Positions 1 through 8,900 of a stretch of 64,000 bases of DNA are shown in pieces. Numbering within the stretch: position 1 is the first letter of the stretch; every line of letters starts with the position of its first letter. The DNA comes from Frigidibacter sp. GTDB taxonomy: Bacteria > Pseudomonadota > Alphaproteobacteria > Rhodobacterales > Rhodobacteraceae. A model generated the notes under the pieces. The model was not told the origin of the DNA and did no database searches. It saw only the letters and a list, made by a program, of their open reading frames with translations. A program made the position numbers and the translations under genes. The stretch spans positions 357,302 to 421,301 of the forward strand of contig NZ_JAUYTT010000005.1 of NCBI RefSeq assembly GCF_030695035.1, written 5' to 3'.

Positions 1-508
1 CGGTCGCGTCCATCCGTGGCACCGTCAGGCAGCCGATGGTCACGTCTGCGCCGCTTTCGACATGCTCGCGCAGCATCACCTCGTAATCCATCTTGTAGAC
101 ATGGTCGCCCGCCAGCACGACGATGAAGTCCACGTCATAGCTGTCCACGATATCGATGTTCTGCGTCACTGCATCGGCGGTGCCCATGTACCACTTGTTC
201 TCATTCACGCGCTGGCTGGCGGGCAGGATATCCAGATACTCGTTCCGCTCGGCCCGGAAGAACGTCCAGCCGCGCTGCAGGTGGCGGATCAGGCTATGCG
301 CCTTGTATTGCGTCGCCACCGCCATCTTGCGGATGCCGGAGTTGAAAGCGTTCGACAGCGCGAAGTCGATGATCCGGGTCTTGCCGCCAAAATAGACCGC
401 GGGCTTGGCGCGCAGGTCGGTCAGCTCTTTCAGCCGGCTGCCGCGGCCGCCCGCCAGCACGAAGGCCATCGCGCGGCGGCTGAGCCTGTCAGTCTGTAGG
501 TGCCTCAT
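1..508 (-). CDS. glgC: glucose-1-phosphate adenylyltransferase (N-terminal part, cut by window edge)
   Basis: Makes ADP-glucose from ATP and glucose-1-phosphate, the committed step of bacterial glycogen synthesis in the cytoplasm. The 169 codons in the window carry the nucleotide-binding motif [18 protein letters not shown] near residues 20-37, the GTADAV motif near 109-114 and the [11 protein letters not shown] stretch near 132-142, all typical of GlgC. The ATG at 508 is preceded by a strong GGAGGAGG Shine-Dalgarno, and an alternative in-frame ATG lies 13 codons later. It starts 24 bases after the glgB stop, so it belongs to the glgP-glgB-glgC operon. The C-terminal part lies outside the window to the left. 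Family assignment is secure. Confidence 0.96.
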   Translation of the reverse strand, partial: MRHLQTDRLSRRAMAFVLAGGRGSRLKELTDLRAKPAVYFGGKTRIIDFALSNAFNSGIRKMAVATQYKAHSLIRHLQRGWTFFRAERNEYLDILPASQRVNENKWYMGTADAVTQNIDIVDSYDVDFIVVLAGDHVYKMDYEVMLREHVESGADVTIGCLTVPRMDAT

Positions 509-532
509 CCGGTCCTCCTCCAAGTAAGCGTC

Positions 533-2704
533 TCATCCCCTGCGGAACATGACGACCGACAGCGGCGGCAGCGTCAAGAGCGCGGAGTGCCCCTGACCGT
601 GCCACGGCACTTCCTCGGTCGTGATGCCGCCCATATTGCCGCGGTCGCCGCCGCCATAGGTGCCCGCATCGGTGTTCAGCACCTCTGACCAGGTGCCGTC
701 TTCCGGAAAACCCACCCGGAAGCCGGTTCGTTCCATCGGCGTGAAATTCGCGACCACCACCACCGGATCGTCGCCCACCGCGCCGTGGCGGCTGAAGGCA
801 AAGATCGACTGTTCCGCGTTGTCGGCATCCAGCCAGCCGAACCCCTCGGGCCGTGTGTCATTCACATGCAGCGCCGGCAGCTCGCGGTAGACGCGGTTCA
901 GATCGCGCACCAACCGCTGCACCCCGGCATGGGCCGGATCGTCCAGCAGGTGCCAGTCAAGGCTGATGTCGTGGTTCCACTCGCGCCCCTGCGCGAACTC
1001 CTGGCCCATGAACAGCAGCTTCTTGCCCGGATGCGCCCACATGTATGCGTAATAGGCGCGCAGGTTTGCGAACTTCTCCCACGCGGTGCCCGGCATCTTG
1101 CCCAGCATCGAGCCTTTGCCATGCACCACCTCGTCATGGCTGATCGGCAGGATGAAGTTTTCCGACCACGCATAGGACATGCCAAAGGTCATCTGGTTAT
1201 GGTGCCATTTGCGATAGACCGGCTCGCGCTGCATGTAATCCAGCGTGTCGTTCATCCAGCCCATGTTCCACTTGAACCCAAAGCCAAGCCCGCCCTCATG
1301 CACCGGGCGCGATACGCCCGGAAAGCTGGTGCTCTCCTCGGCCACGGTCATGATGCCGGGCACACGCTCATAGGTGGCGATGTTCATCTCGCGCAGGAAC
1401 TCGATGGCTTCGAGGTTCTCGCGCCCGCCATGGATGTTCGGCACCCACTCGCCTTGGGGCCGCGAATAGTCGCGGTAGAGCATCGAGGCGACGGCATCGA
1501 CGCGCAGCCCGTCGGCGCCATATTGGGCCAGCCAGTAGACGGCATTGGCGATCAGGTAGTTGCGCACCTCGCGCCGGCCATAATTGTAGATCAGGGTGTT
1601 CCAGTCGCGGTGGAAGCCCTCTTTCGGGTCGGCATGTTCATAGATCGGCGTGCCGTCGAACTGGCCAAGGCCATGCGCATCGGACGGGAAGTGCCCCGGC
1701 ACCCAGTCGAGGATCAGCCCAAGCCCGGCATCGTGGGTGGCATCCACGAGCGCCCGGAACTCGGCCGGGGTGCCGTGGCGGATGGTGGGGGCGAACATGC
1801 CCACGGGCTGGTAGCCCCACGATCCGTCAAAGGGGAACTCGCTGATCGGCAGCAGCTCGATATGGGTAAAGCCCATGTCCTTGGCATAGCCCACCAGCTC
1901 CACCGCCAGCTCGGTATAGGACAGGCGGCGATTGCCATCCTCGACCTTGCGCCGCCAGGATCCCAGATGCACCTCGTAGATGGAGATCGGCGCGTCGATG
2001 CTGTTGGCGGCGGCGCGGCTCAGCGGCAGGGGGGGCTGCGAGGGCGGGGGCAGGCGGCGCACCACAGACCCGGTCGCAGGGGGATGCTCGGAGCCAAACC
2101 CGACCGGGTCGGCCTTTTGCGACACTGGCGCGCCGTCCGGCCCCAGCAGGTCATATTTGTAGACAGTGCCCTCACCGATCCCGGGCAGGAAAATCTCCCA
2201 CACCCCCGTGGCGCCGCGCTTGCGCATCACCGCGCGCCTTGCATCCCAGAAGTTGAAGTCGCCGACGACAGACACCCGCTGCGCATTCGGCGCCCAGACG
2301 GCGAAATGCGTGCCCGCGACGCCCTCATGGGTGATCTCATGCGCGCCAAGCCGCTGCCAGAGGCGCATGTGCCGGCCTTCGGCCATCAGATGCTCGTCCA
2401 TCTCACCGAGCACCGGGCCAAAGCGGTAAGGGTCGTCCAGCTCCCACGCAGCGCCATGCCCCTCGGCGCGCAGGCGGTAGGATACCCGCTCTGCCAGCAG
2501 CCCGGCAAACAGCCCCGGCACACCGGCGACCTGCGGCAAGGCCACTTCGCCCGCCTCGGTCAGCGCTGTCACCCGTTCCGCGCCGGGTATGAAGGCCCGC
2601 AGCACCTGCCCCTTGCCCCAAGGATGGATCCCCAGCGCCTTGAACGGCTCGCCATGCCGGCCTGCGGCAATCGCCTCGGCCTCTGCCCGCCCGATCAGTT
2701 CCAT
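533..2704 (-). CDS. glgB: 1,4-alpha-glucan branching enzyme
   Basis: Introduces alpha-1,6 branches into glycogen. About 723 residues, the normal length for the family. A CBM48-type region lies around residues 110-200, followed by a GH13 barrel. The catalytic signatures are visible: [10 protein letters not shown] with the nucleophile Asp near 403, TVAEEST with the general acid Glu near 456, and [12 protein letters not shown] near 522. The frame is open for 11 further codons upstream, but ATG 2704 is chosen because it has GGAAGG nine bases before it and matches where homologues begin. It lies 39 bases after the glgP stop and 24 bases before glgC, so the three are almost certainly cotranscribed. 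Confidence 0.95.
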   Translation of the reverse strand: MELIGRAEAEAIAAGRHGEPFKALGIHPWGKGQVLRAFIPGAERVTALTEAGEVALPQVAGVPGLFAGLLAERVSYRLRAEGHGAAWELDDPYRFGPVLGEMDEHLMAEGRHMRLWQRLGAHEITHEGVAGTHFAVWAPNAQRVSVVGDFNFWDARRAVMRKRGATGVWEIFLPGIGEGTVYKYDLLGPDGAPVSQKADPVGFGSEHPPATGSVVRRLPPPSQPPLPLSRAAANSIDAPISIYEVHLGSWRRKVEDGNRRLSYTELAVELVGYAKDMGFTHIELLPISEFPFDGSWGYQPVGMFAPTIRHGTPAEFRALVDATHDAGLGLILDWVPGHFPSDAHGLGQFDGTPIYEHADPKEGFHRDWNTLIYNYGRREVRNYLIANAVYWLAQYGADGLRVDAVASMLYRDYSRPQGEWVPNIHGGRENLEAIEFLREMNIATYERVPGIMTVAEESTSFPGVSRPVHEGGLGFGFKWNMGWMNDTLDYMQREPVYRKWHHNQMTFGMSYAWSENFILPISHDEVVHGKGSMLGKMPGTAWEKFANLRAYYAYMWAHPGKKLLFMGQEFAQGREWNHDISLDWHLLDDPAHAGVQRLVRDLNRVYRELPALHVNDTRPEGFGWLDADNAEQSIFAFSRHGAVGDDPVVVVANFTPMERTGFRVGFPEDGTWSEVLNTDAGTYGGGDRGNMGGITTEEVPWHGQGHSALLTLPPLSVVMFRRG

Positions 2705-2743
2705 GCGCAGCACCCTTCCGAAAGCCGGGGCCCGCACCCCCCG

Positions 2744-5161
2744 TCAGATGGCGGGCGGAACGGACCAGATATCTGACATGTAGCCCTTAATCGTCCGATC
2801 GGAAGAGAAGAAACCCATCCGGGCGGTATTCAGCGCAGCCATGCGGTGCCAATCGGCCGGGTCAGTATAGGCCCGGTCCACCGCGCGCTGCGCCTGATAA
2901 TAGGCCTCGAAATCGGCGGTCACCAGATAGTGGTCATGGTGCCACAGCATATCGGTCAGCGCGTGATAGCGGCCCGGCTCGCCGGGGCTGAACACGCCCT
3001 CGGCCAGCATCATCAGCACGTCGCGCAACCGCTGGCTTTCGCCGATGGCGGCTTTCTCATGCCCGATCCGCGCGCGGCGGGCGACCACTTCGGCCGCCGT
3101 CAGCCCGAACAGGAAGAAGTTCTCGGCCCCCACATGCTCGCGGATTTCCACATTGGCCCCGTCCAGCGTGCCGATGGTCAGCGCGCCATTCAGGCTGAAC
3201 TTCATGTTGCCGGTCCCCGACGCCTCGGTCCCCGCGGTCGAGATCTGTTCCGACAGGTCCGCCGCCGGCACCAGCCGCTCGGCCATGCTGACATTGTAAT
3301 TGGCCGGATAGACGATCTGCAGCCAGTCGCGCGTGACAGGATCGGCATTCACCTTGGTCGCCACATCGTTGATCAGCCGGATGATCAGCTTGGCGGTGGC
3401 ATAGCCCGGGGCCGACTTGCCGCCGAAGATCTTCACCCGCGGCACGATGGCGCTGGAGGGATCCTCGCGGATCTCGTGCCACAGCGCGATGGCCTCGAGG
3501 ATGTTCAGGAGTTGCCGCTTGTATTCGTGGATGCGCTTCACCTGCACGTCGAACAGCGCATCGGGGTTGACCTTGGCGCCGCCGGTCGCGGCGATCCAGT
3601 CGGCCAGCCGCACCTTGTTCTCGCGCTTGGCCGCCGCGAATTGGCCAAGGAAGCCAGCATCGGTCACATGCCGCTCCAGCCCCTTCAGCTTGTCCAGATC
3701 GGCTTGCCAGCCATCGCCGACCACATCCGTCACCAGCTTTGCCAGCGGCGGGTTGGCCAGCGCCAGCCAGCGCCGCGGGGTGATGCCGTTGGTCTGGTTG
3801 ACGATCCGGTCCGGGTGCAGCGCGTTCAGATCGTGGAACACGGTCTTGCGCATCAGATCGGTATGCAGCGCCGATACCCCGTTGACGCGGTGCGCGGTGA
3901 CAAAGGCCAGCGTGCCCATCTGTACCTCGTCATGCGCCAGGATCGACACGCTTGCGGGGCGCTTGGGGTTCATCCGGCGGTGCCAGTCGTCGATCCGCTC
4001 GATGATCTGCATATGCCGCGGCAACACCGATCCCATCGTCCAGGTGGACCAGCGCTCCAGTGCCTCGGGCAGCAGGGTGTGGTTGGTGTAGCCAAGCACC
4101 TGAAGGGCCACCTCGCAGGCCTCGTCGAAGGGAATGCCCTCCTCATCCACCATCACGCGGATCAGCTCGGGCCCGGCAATGGCGGGGTGGGTGTCGTTCA
4201 TCTGGATCGCCACATGCGCCGGCAGCTTGCGCAGGTCGCTGTGCTGGCCGCGGAAGCGGCGCAGGATATCGGCGATGGAGGCGGCGGTCAGGAAATATTC
4301 CTGCTTCAGCCGCAGCTCCTTGCCGGCCTGCGTGCCATCATTGGGATAGAGAACCCGGCTCAGCGTCCGCGCCAGCGCCTCTGGCTCCGACGCGGCGGTG
4401 TGGTCGCCGGCATTGAAGCGGGCAAGGTCGAACAGCGTCGTCGGCCGCGCCGCCCACAGCCGCAGCGTATTGGCCCAGCGGCCCTGCCAGCCGACCACCG
4501 GCATGTCATGCGCCTCGGCCACCACCGTCTCGCCGGGATGCCAGACAGACCGGCCGCCCTGCGTTTCCACATGGCCGCGGAACCCCACCGTCGCCACCGC
4601 CTCCGGCCGCTCGAACACCCAGGGGTCGCGGCGGATCAGCCAGTCTTCCGGCGTTTCCACCTGCCGACCGCCCTCGAAGCGCTGGCGGAAGATGCCATGC
4701 TCATAGCGGATGCCATAGCCATAGCCGGGACAACCCAGCGTCGACATGGAATCCAGGAAACAGGCCGCCAGCCGCCCCAGCCCGCCATTGCCCAGCGCGG
4801 CATCCGGCTCATCCTCGATCAGGGTGCGGAACTCCGGCCCGACCCCCGCCAGCGCCTCCTCGATCATCCCGTGCAGGCCAAGGTTGATCGCCGCATCTTC
4901 CAGCATCCGGCCGATCAGGAATTCCATCGACAGGTAATAGACGCGCTTCCTGTCCTCGCCATAGGTGCGGCGGGTCGCGGCGAACCACGGCTCCATGATC
5001 AGGTCGCGCAGCGTGTGGCTGACCGCCATCCGCCAGTCATAGACCGAGGCATGGCCCGGATCCTTGCCAAGGCTGGTGCGCAGATGCCCGAGGATGGCGT
5101 CCCGCAGCATCGCAACACTGACCCCGGACAGGGTCGGAACGGTGGTCAGCAAATCGGTCAT
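2744..5161 (-). CDS. glgP: glycogen/alpha-glucan phosphorylase
   Basis: Releases glucose-1-phosphate from the non-reducing ends of glycogen, using pyridoxal phosphate as cofactor. About 805 residues, as usual for the family. The PLP-lysine block is present as EASGTGNMKFSLNG near residue 650. The N-terminal EFLIGRMLEDAAINLG and ALGNGGLGRLAACFLDS stretches are also diagnostic. The frame stays open another 60 codons upstream, but those residues have no family resemblance. ATG 5161 has an AAGG site nine bases upstream. It is the first gene of the glgP-glgB-glgC operon and faces the alpha-glucosidase across a 251-base gap, so synthesis and breakdown of glycogen are co-expressed here. Confidence 0.95.
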   Translation of the reverse strand: MTDLLTTVPTLSGVSVAMLRDAILGHLRTSLGKDPGHASVYDWRMAVSHTLRDLIMEPWFAATRRTYGEDRKRVYYLSMEFLIGRMLEDAAINLGLHGMIEEALAGVGPEFRTLIEDEPDAALGNGGLGRLAACFLDSMSTLGCPGYGYGIRYEHGIFRQRFEGGRQVETPEDWLIRRDPWVFERPEAVATVGFRGHVETQGGRSVWHPGETVVAEAHDMPVVGWQGRWANTLRLWAARPTTLFDLARFNAGDHTAASEPEALARTLSRVLYPNDGTQAGKELRLKQEYFLTAASIADILRRFRGQHSDLRKLPAHVAIQMNDTHPAIAGPELIRVMVDEEGIPFDEACEVALQVLGYTNHTLLPEALERWSTWTMGSVLPRHMQIIERIDDWHRRMNPKRPASVSILAHDEVQMGTLAFVTAHRVNGVSALHTDLMRKTVFHDLNALHPDRIVNQTNGITPRRWLALANPPLAKLVTDVVGDGWQADLDKLKGLERHVTDAGFLGQFAAAKRENKVRLADWIAATGGAKVNPDALFDVQVKRIHEYKRQLLNILEAIALWHEIREDPSSAIVPRVKIFGGKSAPGYATAKLIIRLINDVATKVNADPVTRDWLQIVYPANYNVSMAERLVPAADLSEQISTAGTEASGTGNMKFSLNGALTIGTLDGANVEIREHVGAENFFLFGLTAAEVVARRARIGHEKAAIGESQRLRDVLMMLAEGVFSPGEPGRYHALTDMLWHHDHYLVTADFEAYYQAQRAVDRAYTDPADWHRMAALNTARMGFFSSDRTIKGYMSDIWSVPPAI

Positions 5162-5412
5162 GGGGCGCGCCTTGGTCCTGTTATCCTGGCCCCACACGTC
5201 CCACAGCGCCGCGCCCGGCGCCAGAACCCCGCCAGCGAATTCCCGTGATCCGTGGCCCCGCCGCCAGCATTCGCGCGCGAAACTGCCAGCCCGGGGCCCC
5301 GAACGCGCGAAAACACGGCATCGTGGCCACGATGCGCGCATTTTTCACGCCCGGGCGTTGCGGCGGGCGCCTCGCGCGTTACCCATTGGGCAACGCAGGA
5401 ATGGAGGCTCCG
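5162..5412. promoter_or_regulatory. divergent promoter region with an 18-bp perfect palindrome (5318-5335)
   Basis: This gap separates the start of the glycogen operon from the divergent alpha-glucosidase and must hold promoters for both. It contains the perfect palindrome GCATCGTGGCCACGATGC at 5318-5335. Symmetry of this size midway between two sugar-metabolism units suggests an operator, for example for a LacI- or TetR-type repressor. No regulator gene is adjacent, so this is inference only. Confidence 0.4.
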
Positions 5413-6999
5413 ATGAACGAATGGTGGCGCGGCGCGGTGATCTATCAGATCTATCCCCGGTCCTTTCAGGATGAGAATGGTGACGGCATCGGTGACCTGC
5501 CCGGCATCACCCGGCGCCTCGATCATGTCGCCCGCCTCGGCGCCGATGCGATCTGGCTCTCGCCGATCTTCCCCTCGCCGATGGAGGATATGGGCTATGA
5601 CGTGTCCGACTATACCGGGATCGAGCCGCTGTTCGGCACGCTGGACGATTTCGACGCCCTCATCGCCCGCGCCCATGACCTTGGCCTCAAGGTCATCATC
5701 GACCAAGTGATCTCACACTCCTCGGACCAGCACCCTTGGTTCACCGAAAGCCGCAAGTCCCGCAAGGGCCCCAAGGCCGACTGGTATGTCTGGGCCGACC
5801 CCAAGCCCGATGGCAGCCCGCCCAACAACTGGCCCTCGGTCTTCGGCGGCTCGGCCTGGGCCTGGGATGCCGGGCGGCGGCAATATTACCTGCACAACTT
5901 CCTGACCAGCCAGCCGGACCTGAACCTGCATTCCCCCGCCGTGCAGACGGCCCTCCTGGACACCATGCGCTTCTGGCTGGAGCGGGGGGTGGACGGCTTC
6001 CGCCTCGATACCGTCAACTACTATTTCCACGACGACAAGCTGCGTGACAACCCGGCCCTGCCCGCCGCCAAGGGGGCCCTGCCGCCGGTCAATCCCTATG
6101 ACATGCAGAACCACCTCTATTCCAAGACCCGGCCCGAAAACATCGCCTTCCTGCAAAGGATGCGCGCCCTGACCGACGAATATTCCGCCCGGATGCTGGT
6201 GGGCGAGGTCGGCGATTCCCTCCGCGCGGTCGAGATCATGGGCGAATACACCGAAGGCACCGACCGGCTGCACATGGCCTATTCGTTCGAGCTGCTGGGG
6301 CCGGACTTCACCCCCGCCCATTTCCGCTCCACCATCGAGGGCTTCTTCAAGGGCGCCCCCGATGGCTGGCCCTGCTGGAGCTTTTCCAACCATGACGTGA
6401 ACCGCCACGCCACCCGCTGGGCCAAGCACGATTCCGGCGGCGACGCCCTCGCCCGCCAGGCCGCCGCGCTGCTGCTGTCCTTCGAGGGCGCCATCTGCCT
6501 CTATCAGGGCGAGGAGCTGGGCCAGACCGAGACCGACATCCTGTGGGAGGAGCTGACCGACCCCGTCGGCATGCGCTTCTGGCCCGACAACAAGGGCCGC
6601 GACGGCTGCCGCACCCCGATGGTGTGGGAGCGTGACGAACACGCCGCCGGCTTCTCCACCGCCGAGCCCTGGCTGCCGGTCAAACCCCCGCAACGCGCCC
6701 GCGCCGTCGATACCCAGGACGGGGTGGAGGGGTCAGTGCTGGAAACCTACCGCGCCCTCATCGCCTTCCGCAAAGCCACCCCGGCCCTGCTGCACGGCGC
6801 GACCCGGTTCCTGGACCTGCCCGCCCCGCTGCTGGGGTTTGTGAGGGGCGAGGGCGAGGGGGCGGTGACCTGTGTGTTCAACCTGTCCGCCAAGGCGGCG
6901 AAGCTCCCGAAGGGGGTTGGAGGCGTGACGGTCGGCCCGGCGCAGGGGATGGAGACGGCGGGGGTTGTCGGGGCGAATGGGTGGGGGTTTGTGAGGTAG
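5413..6999 (+). CDS. alpha-glucosidase, GH13 family
   Basis: Hydrolyses terminal alpha-linked glucose from maltose or short oligosaccharides, probably in the cytoplasm since no signal peptide is seen. The 528-residue protein opens with WWRGAVIYQIYPRSF, typical of oligo-alpha-glucosidases. GH13 signatures are DQVISHSSDQH near 97-107, GFRLDTVNYYF with nucleophile Asp199, VGEVGD with acid/base Glu265, and FSNHDVNR with His327-Asp328. Open frame continues upstream to 5245, and an ATG lies at 5401, but ATG 5413 has GGAGG five bases before it and matches the family start. Divergent from glgP, it probably works with that operon on glycogen breakdown products or imported maltodextrins. Exact linkage preference cannot be read from sequence. 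Confidence 0.9.
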   Translation: MNEWWRGAVIYQIYPRSFQDENGDGIGDLPGITRRLDHVARLGADAIWLSPIFPSPMEDMGYDVSDYTGIEPLFGTLDDFDALIARAHDLGLKVIIDQVISHSSDQHPWFTESRKSRKGPKADWYVWADPKPDGSPPNNWPSVFGGSAWAWDAGRRQYYLHNFLTSQPDLNLHSPAVQTALLDTMRFWLERGVDGFRLDTVNYYFHDDKLRDNPALPAAKGALPPVNPYDMQNHLYSKTRPENIAFLQRMRALTDEYSARMLVGEVGDSLRAVEIMGEYTEGTDRLHMAYSFELLGPDFTPAHFRSTIEGFFKGAPDGWPCWSFSNHDVNRHATRWAKHDSGGDALARQAAALLLSFEGAICLYQGEELGQTETDILWEELTDPVGMRFWPDNKGRDGCRTPMVWERDEHAAGFSTAEPWLPVKPPQRARAVDTQDGVEGSVLETYRALIAFRKATPALLHGATRFLDLPAPLLGFVRGEGEGAVTCVFNLSAKAAKLPKGVGGVTVGPAQGMETAGVVGANGWGFVR

Positions 7000-7013
7000 G
7001 GGGAAGAAATCGG

Positions 7014-7043
7014 TTGATATTCCAAGAGCCTGCGAGCTTAACT
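7014..7043 (+). promoter_or_regulatory. candidate darT promoter
   Basis: TTGATA at 7014-7019 and TTAACT at 7038-7043, separated by 18 bases, form a plausible sigma-70-type promoter just upstream of darT. The lower GC of this stretch compared with the preceding gene fits a separate transcription unit. It is a pattern match only. Confidence 0.3.
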
Positions 7044-7067
7044 TCCATCACAACAGGGGGGTCTAGC

Positions 7068-7784
7068 TTGCCAGTTCGATTTATTTTTCGACAAGTCTAT
7101 GTTGGGGACATGCCCCGCTTCTTGGCCGATGGGGTAATCCGCGCCAAGAACTGCAAGCCCCAACAAGCCTGCCATCAAGCCTCATACCAACAAATTGTTG
7201 ACCGACGCGGGACTCAAGATTTCCCCACCCCGTGCGGCGGAGTGGTGAACGACTATGTGCCATTTTACTTTTCACCAATTACCTCATTTACTTACACTAT
7301 ATACAAAGGCAATGTCCCTCTGGTAGCTCCCGACGGCAGGGTCCTAGGTAAGGCGACCGAGGATGATCGCGTGTTCTTCGTGGCTCGCCCGCTGCGCGTG
7401 GCGGAGGCAGCATTGACTTACTGCTTCAGTGACTTCGCGCTCAACTCGCACGCCCCGTTGCCCACCCTTGAGCAGCATATCGCACGCCTTGAAGAACACG
7501 TTCACTGGGGCGTCTTCGATGAGGAGCCTCTGACCGCGAGGATACCAGAGGTTGGCTACACTGGGGTCTGCAGGTATTTCATGAACACAGCTACCCCACC
7601 CGAGCGGCAGACCCGCAACCAGAAGCGGATGGCAGAGTTCTTGGTGCTTGGCTCTGTTCCTCTCGATGTGATCGACTGCGTAGTTGCTAAGTCTGATCAA
7701 GTAGGAGATACGTTGCATCAGATGATGCACGCGTCGGCGTGGAACATTCCGATCTATATAAAACGTGACTGTTACTTCTCATGA
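7068..7784 (+). CDS. darT: DarT-type ssDNA ADP-ribosyltransferase toxin (DUF4433)
   Basis: The DarT family transfers ADP-ribose from NAD+ onto bases in single-stranded DNA, blocking replication, and acts in phage defence. About 238 residues. Diagnostic features are the internal block GGVVNDYVPFYFSPITSFTY preceded by a DRRG arginine pair, the catalytic-Glu block QKRMAEFLVLGSVP, and the C-terminal IKRDCYFS. An upstream ATG at 6981 lies inside the end of the previous gene. TTG 7068 is preferred because AGGGGGG lies six bases upstream and because the family N-terminal strand (here FIFRQVYVGDM) starts only a few residues later; an ATG further in would delete it. The stop overlaps the darG start by four bases, so translation is coupled. 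Base composition is clearly more AT-rich than the flanks, suggesting acquisition by transfer. Confidence 0.9.
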   Translation: MPVRFIFRQVYVGDMPRFLADGVIRAKNCKPQQACHQASYQQIVDRRGTQDFPTPCGGVVNDYVPFYFSPITSFTYTIYKGNVPLVAPDGRVLGKATEDDRVFFVARPLRVAEAALTYCFSDFALNSHAPLPTLEQHIARLEEHVHWGVFDEEPLTARIPEVGYTGVCRYFMNTATPPERQTRNQKRMAEFLVLGSVPLDVIDCVVAKSDQVGDTLHQMMHASAWNIPIYIKRDCYFS

Positions 7785-8821
7785 CACTTACCTTCAAGAA
7801 GGGCGATATGTTTGCGGAGCCTGCGGAGGCTCTGGTCAACACTGTAAACTGCGTGGGTGTCATGGGGAAAGGTGTCGCCCTTGAGGTAAAGCAACGTTGG
7901 CCGGAAAACTATCGAGCTTATAAGGCGCTGTGTGATGCTCGCGGTCTGCGGCCTGGGCAAATGTTCGTTTTCGACGCAAAGCGATTTTTTGGTGCCGAGG
8001 GCCCTCGCTATATAATTAACTTTCCGACTAAGGATCATTGGCGGGGAAAGTCAAAGCTCTCATATGTATCTGAGGGTCTTGATGCACTCGTGGCTTCCAT
8101 CGAAAAGTACGAGATTTCGTCCGTCGCACTGCCCCCTCTGGGCTGCGGCAACGGCGGCTTGGACTGGAACGAGGTTCGAGAGCTAATCGTAGATAAGCTC
8201 TCACCCCTAAAGGATACGTCAATTGTGGTGTTCTCGCCCAGAGACGCTTCCGACGAGCCTGAGCATACGAGTGCCTCACTTCCAATGACCTACGGAAGGG
8301 CAGTTTTGCTGAGGGCTCTGGGAGACCTAGAGGCGCCGTTCAACGGCGCGTTCGACCGGATTACTCTCCAGAAGATTGCATACTTTCTCCAAGTCCTTGG
8401 AGTTAAGCTAAACCTGCAGTTCTCACGCAATCTTCATGGGCCCTACTCGGAGACACTTCGGAAAGCCTATATTGCGCTTGAAAAGAGAAAGATGATTTCG
8501 GGTTTCTCCACAAATGATCGACTCGCTCGGGTGTCTCCGGCGGGCTACGCAGCCGCGGATGAGTTCCTTAGTGAAAACTCACGCGACGAGGTTAATATTA
8601 TTACTCGCCTCGATAAGCTAGTTCAGGGCTATGAAAGTCCTTACGGTCTTGAGCTCCTCTCCTCGGTCCATTGGTTGGCGGTTCATGAAAATTGCTATCC
8701 GGTAGAACGCATCGTTGAGGCAATGCGAGCATGGAGCGAGGCCAAGAGGAACACATTTTCGGAAAAAGATATCCGTGCTGCTTATAACCGGCTGGTAGAG
8801 GACAATTTGGCCCGGGCCTAA
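7781..8821 (+). CDS. darG: DarG-type macrodomain antitoxin
   Basis: Cognate antitoxin of DarT. The N-terminal macrodomain (about residues 1-155, with TVNCVGVMGKGVALEVK near 21-37 and LPPLGCGNGGLDW further on) would hydrolyse ADP-ribose off DNA. The C-terminal half (about 165-346, starting MTYGRAVLLRAL and containing ITLQKIAYFLQ and HGPYSETLRKAYIALE) matches the DarG C-terminal region, a SocA/DUF4065-like fold known in this family to bind and silence the toxin. Length of 346 residues is normal. It begins within the last codons of darT (ATGA overlap). Like darT it has atypical low GC. Both halves look intact, so the pair should be functional. Confidence 0.92.
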   Translation: MTLTFKKGDMFAEPAEALVNTVNCVGVMGKGVALEVKQRWPENYRAYKALCDARGLRPGQMFVFDAKRFFGAEGPRYIINFPTKDHWRGKSKLSYVSEGLDALVASIEKYEISSVALPPLGCGNGGLDWNEVRELIVDKLSPLKDTSIVVFSPRDASDEPEHTSASLPMTYGRAVLLRALGDLEAPFNGAFDRITLQKIAYFLQVLGVKLNLQFSRNLHGPYSETLRKAYIALEKRKMISGFSTNDRLARVSPAGYAAADEFLSENSRDEVNIITRLDKLVQGYESPYGLELLSSVHWLAVHENCYPVERIVEAMRAWSEAKRNTFSEKDIRAAYNRLVEDNLARA

Positions 8822-8854
8822 TTGGTTCACTATCTACCAAGCCCCCAAACACCA

Positions 8855-8878
8855 AGGGGCGCCCTCCCGGACGCCCCT
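8855..8878. terminator. shared hairpin between convergent darG and DUF2125 gene
   Basis: AGGGGCG (8855-8861) pairs with CGCCCCT (8872-8878) around a ten-base loop. It lies between two convergent genes and could serve both. There is no strong T-tract, so efficiency is uncertain. Confidence 0.5.
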
Positions 8879-8900
8879 CCCCCACATCCCTCACAGCAAC

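Noticed and set aside
785..2776. 663-codon open frame on the plus strand opposite glgB
   Set aside because: Antisense shadow of glgB: composition rich in His/Arg/Gln typical of complementary GC-rich frames, and no recognisable domain.
2846..5248. 800-codon open frame opposite glgP
   Set aside because: Antisense shadow of a conserved gene, with no family motif.
6981..7067. Upstream ATG start for DarT
   Set aside because: Lies within the end of the alpha-glucosidase gene, with no ribosome site and residues unlike the family.
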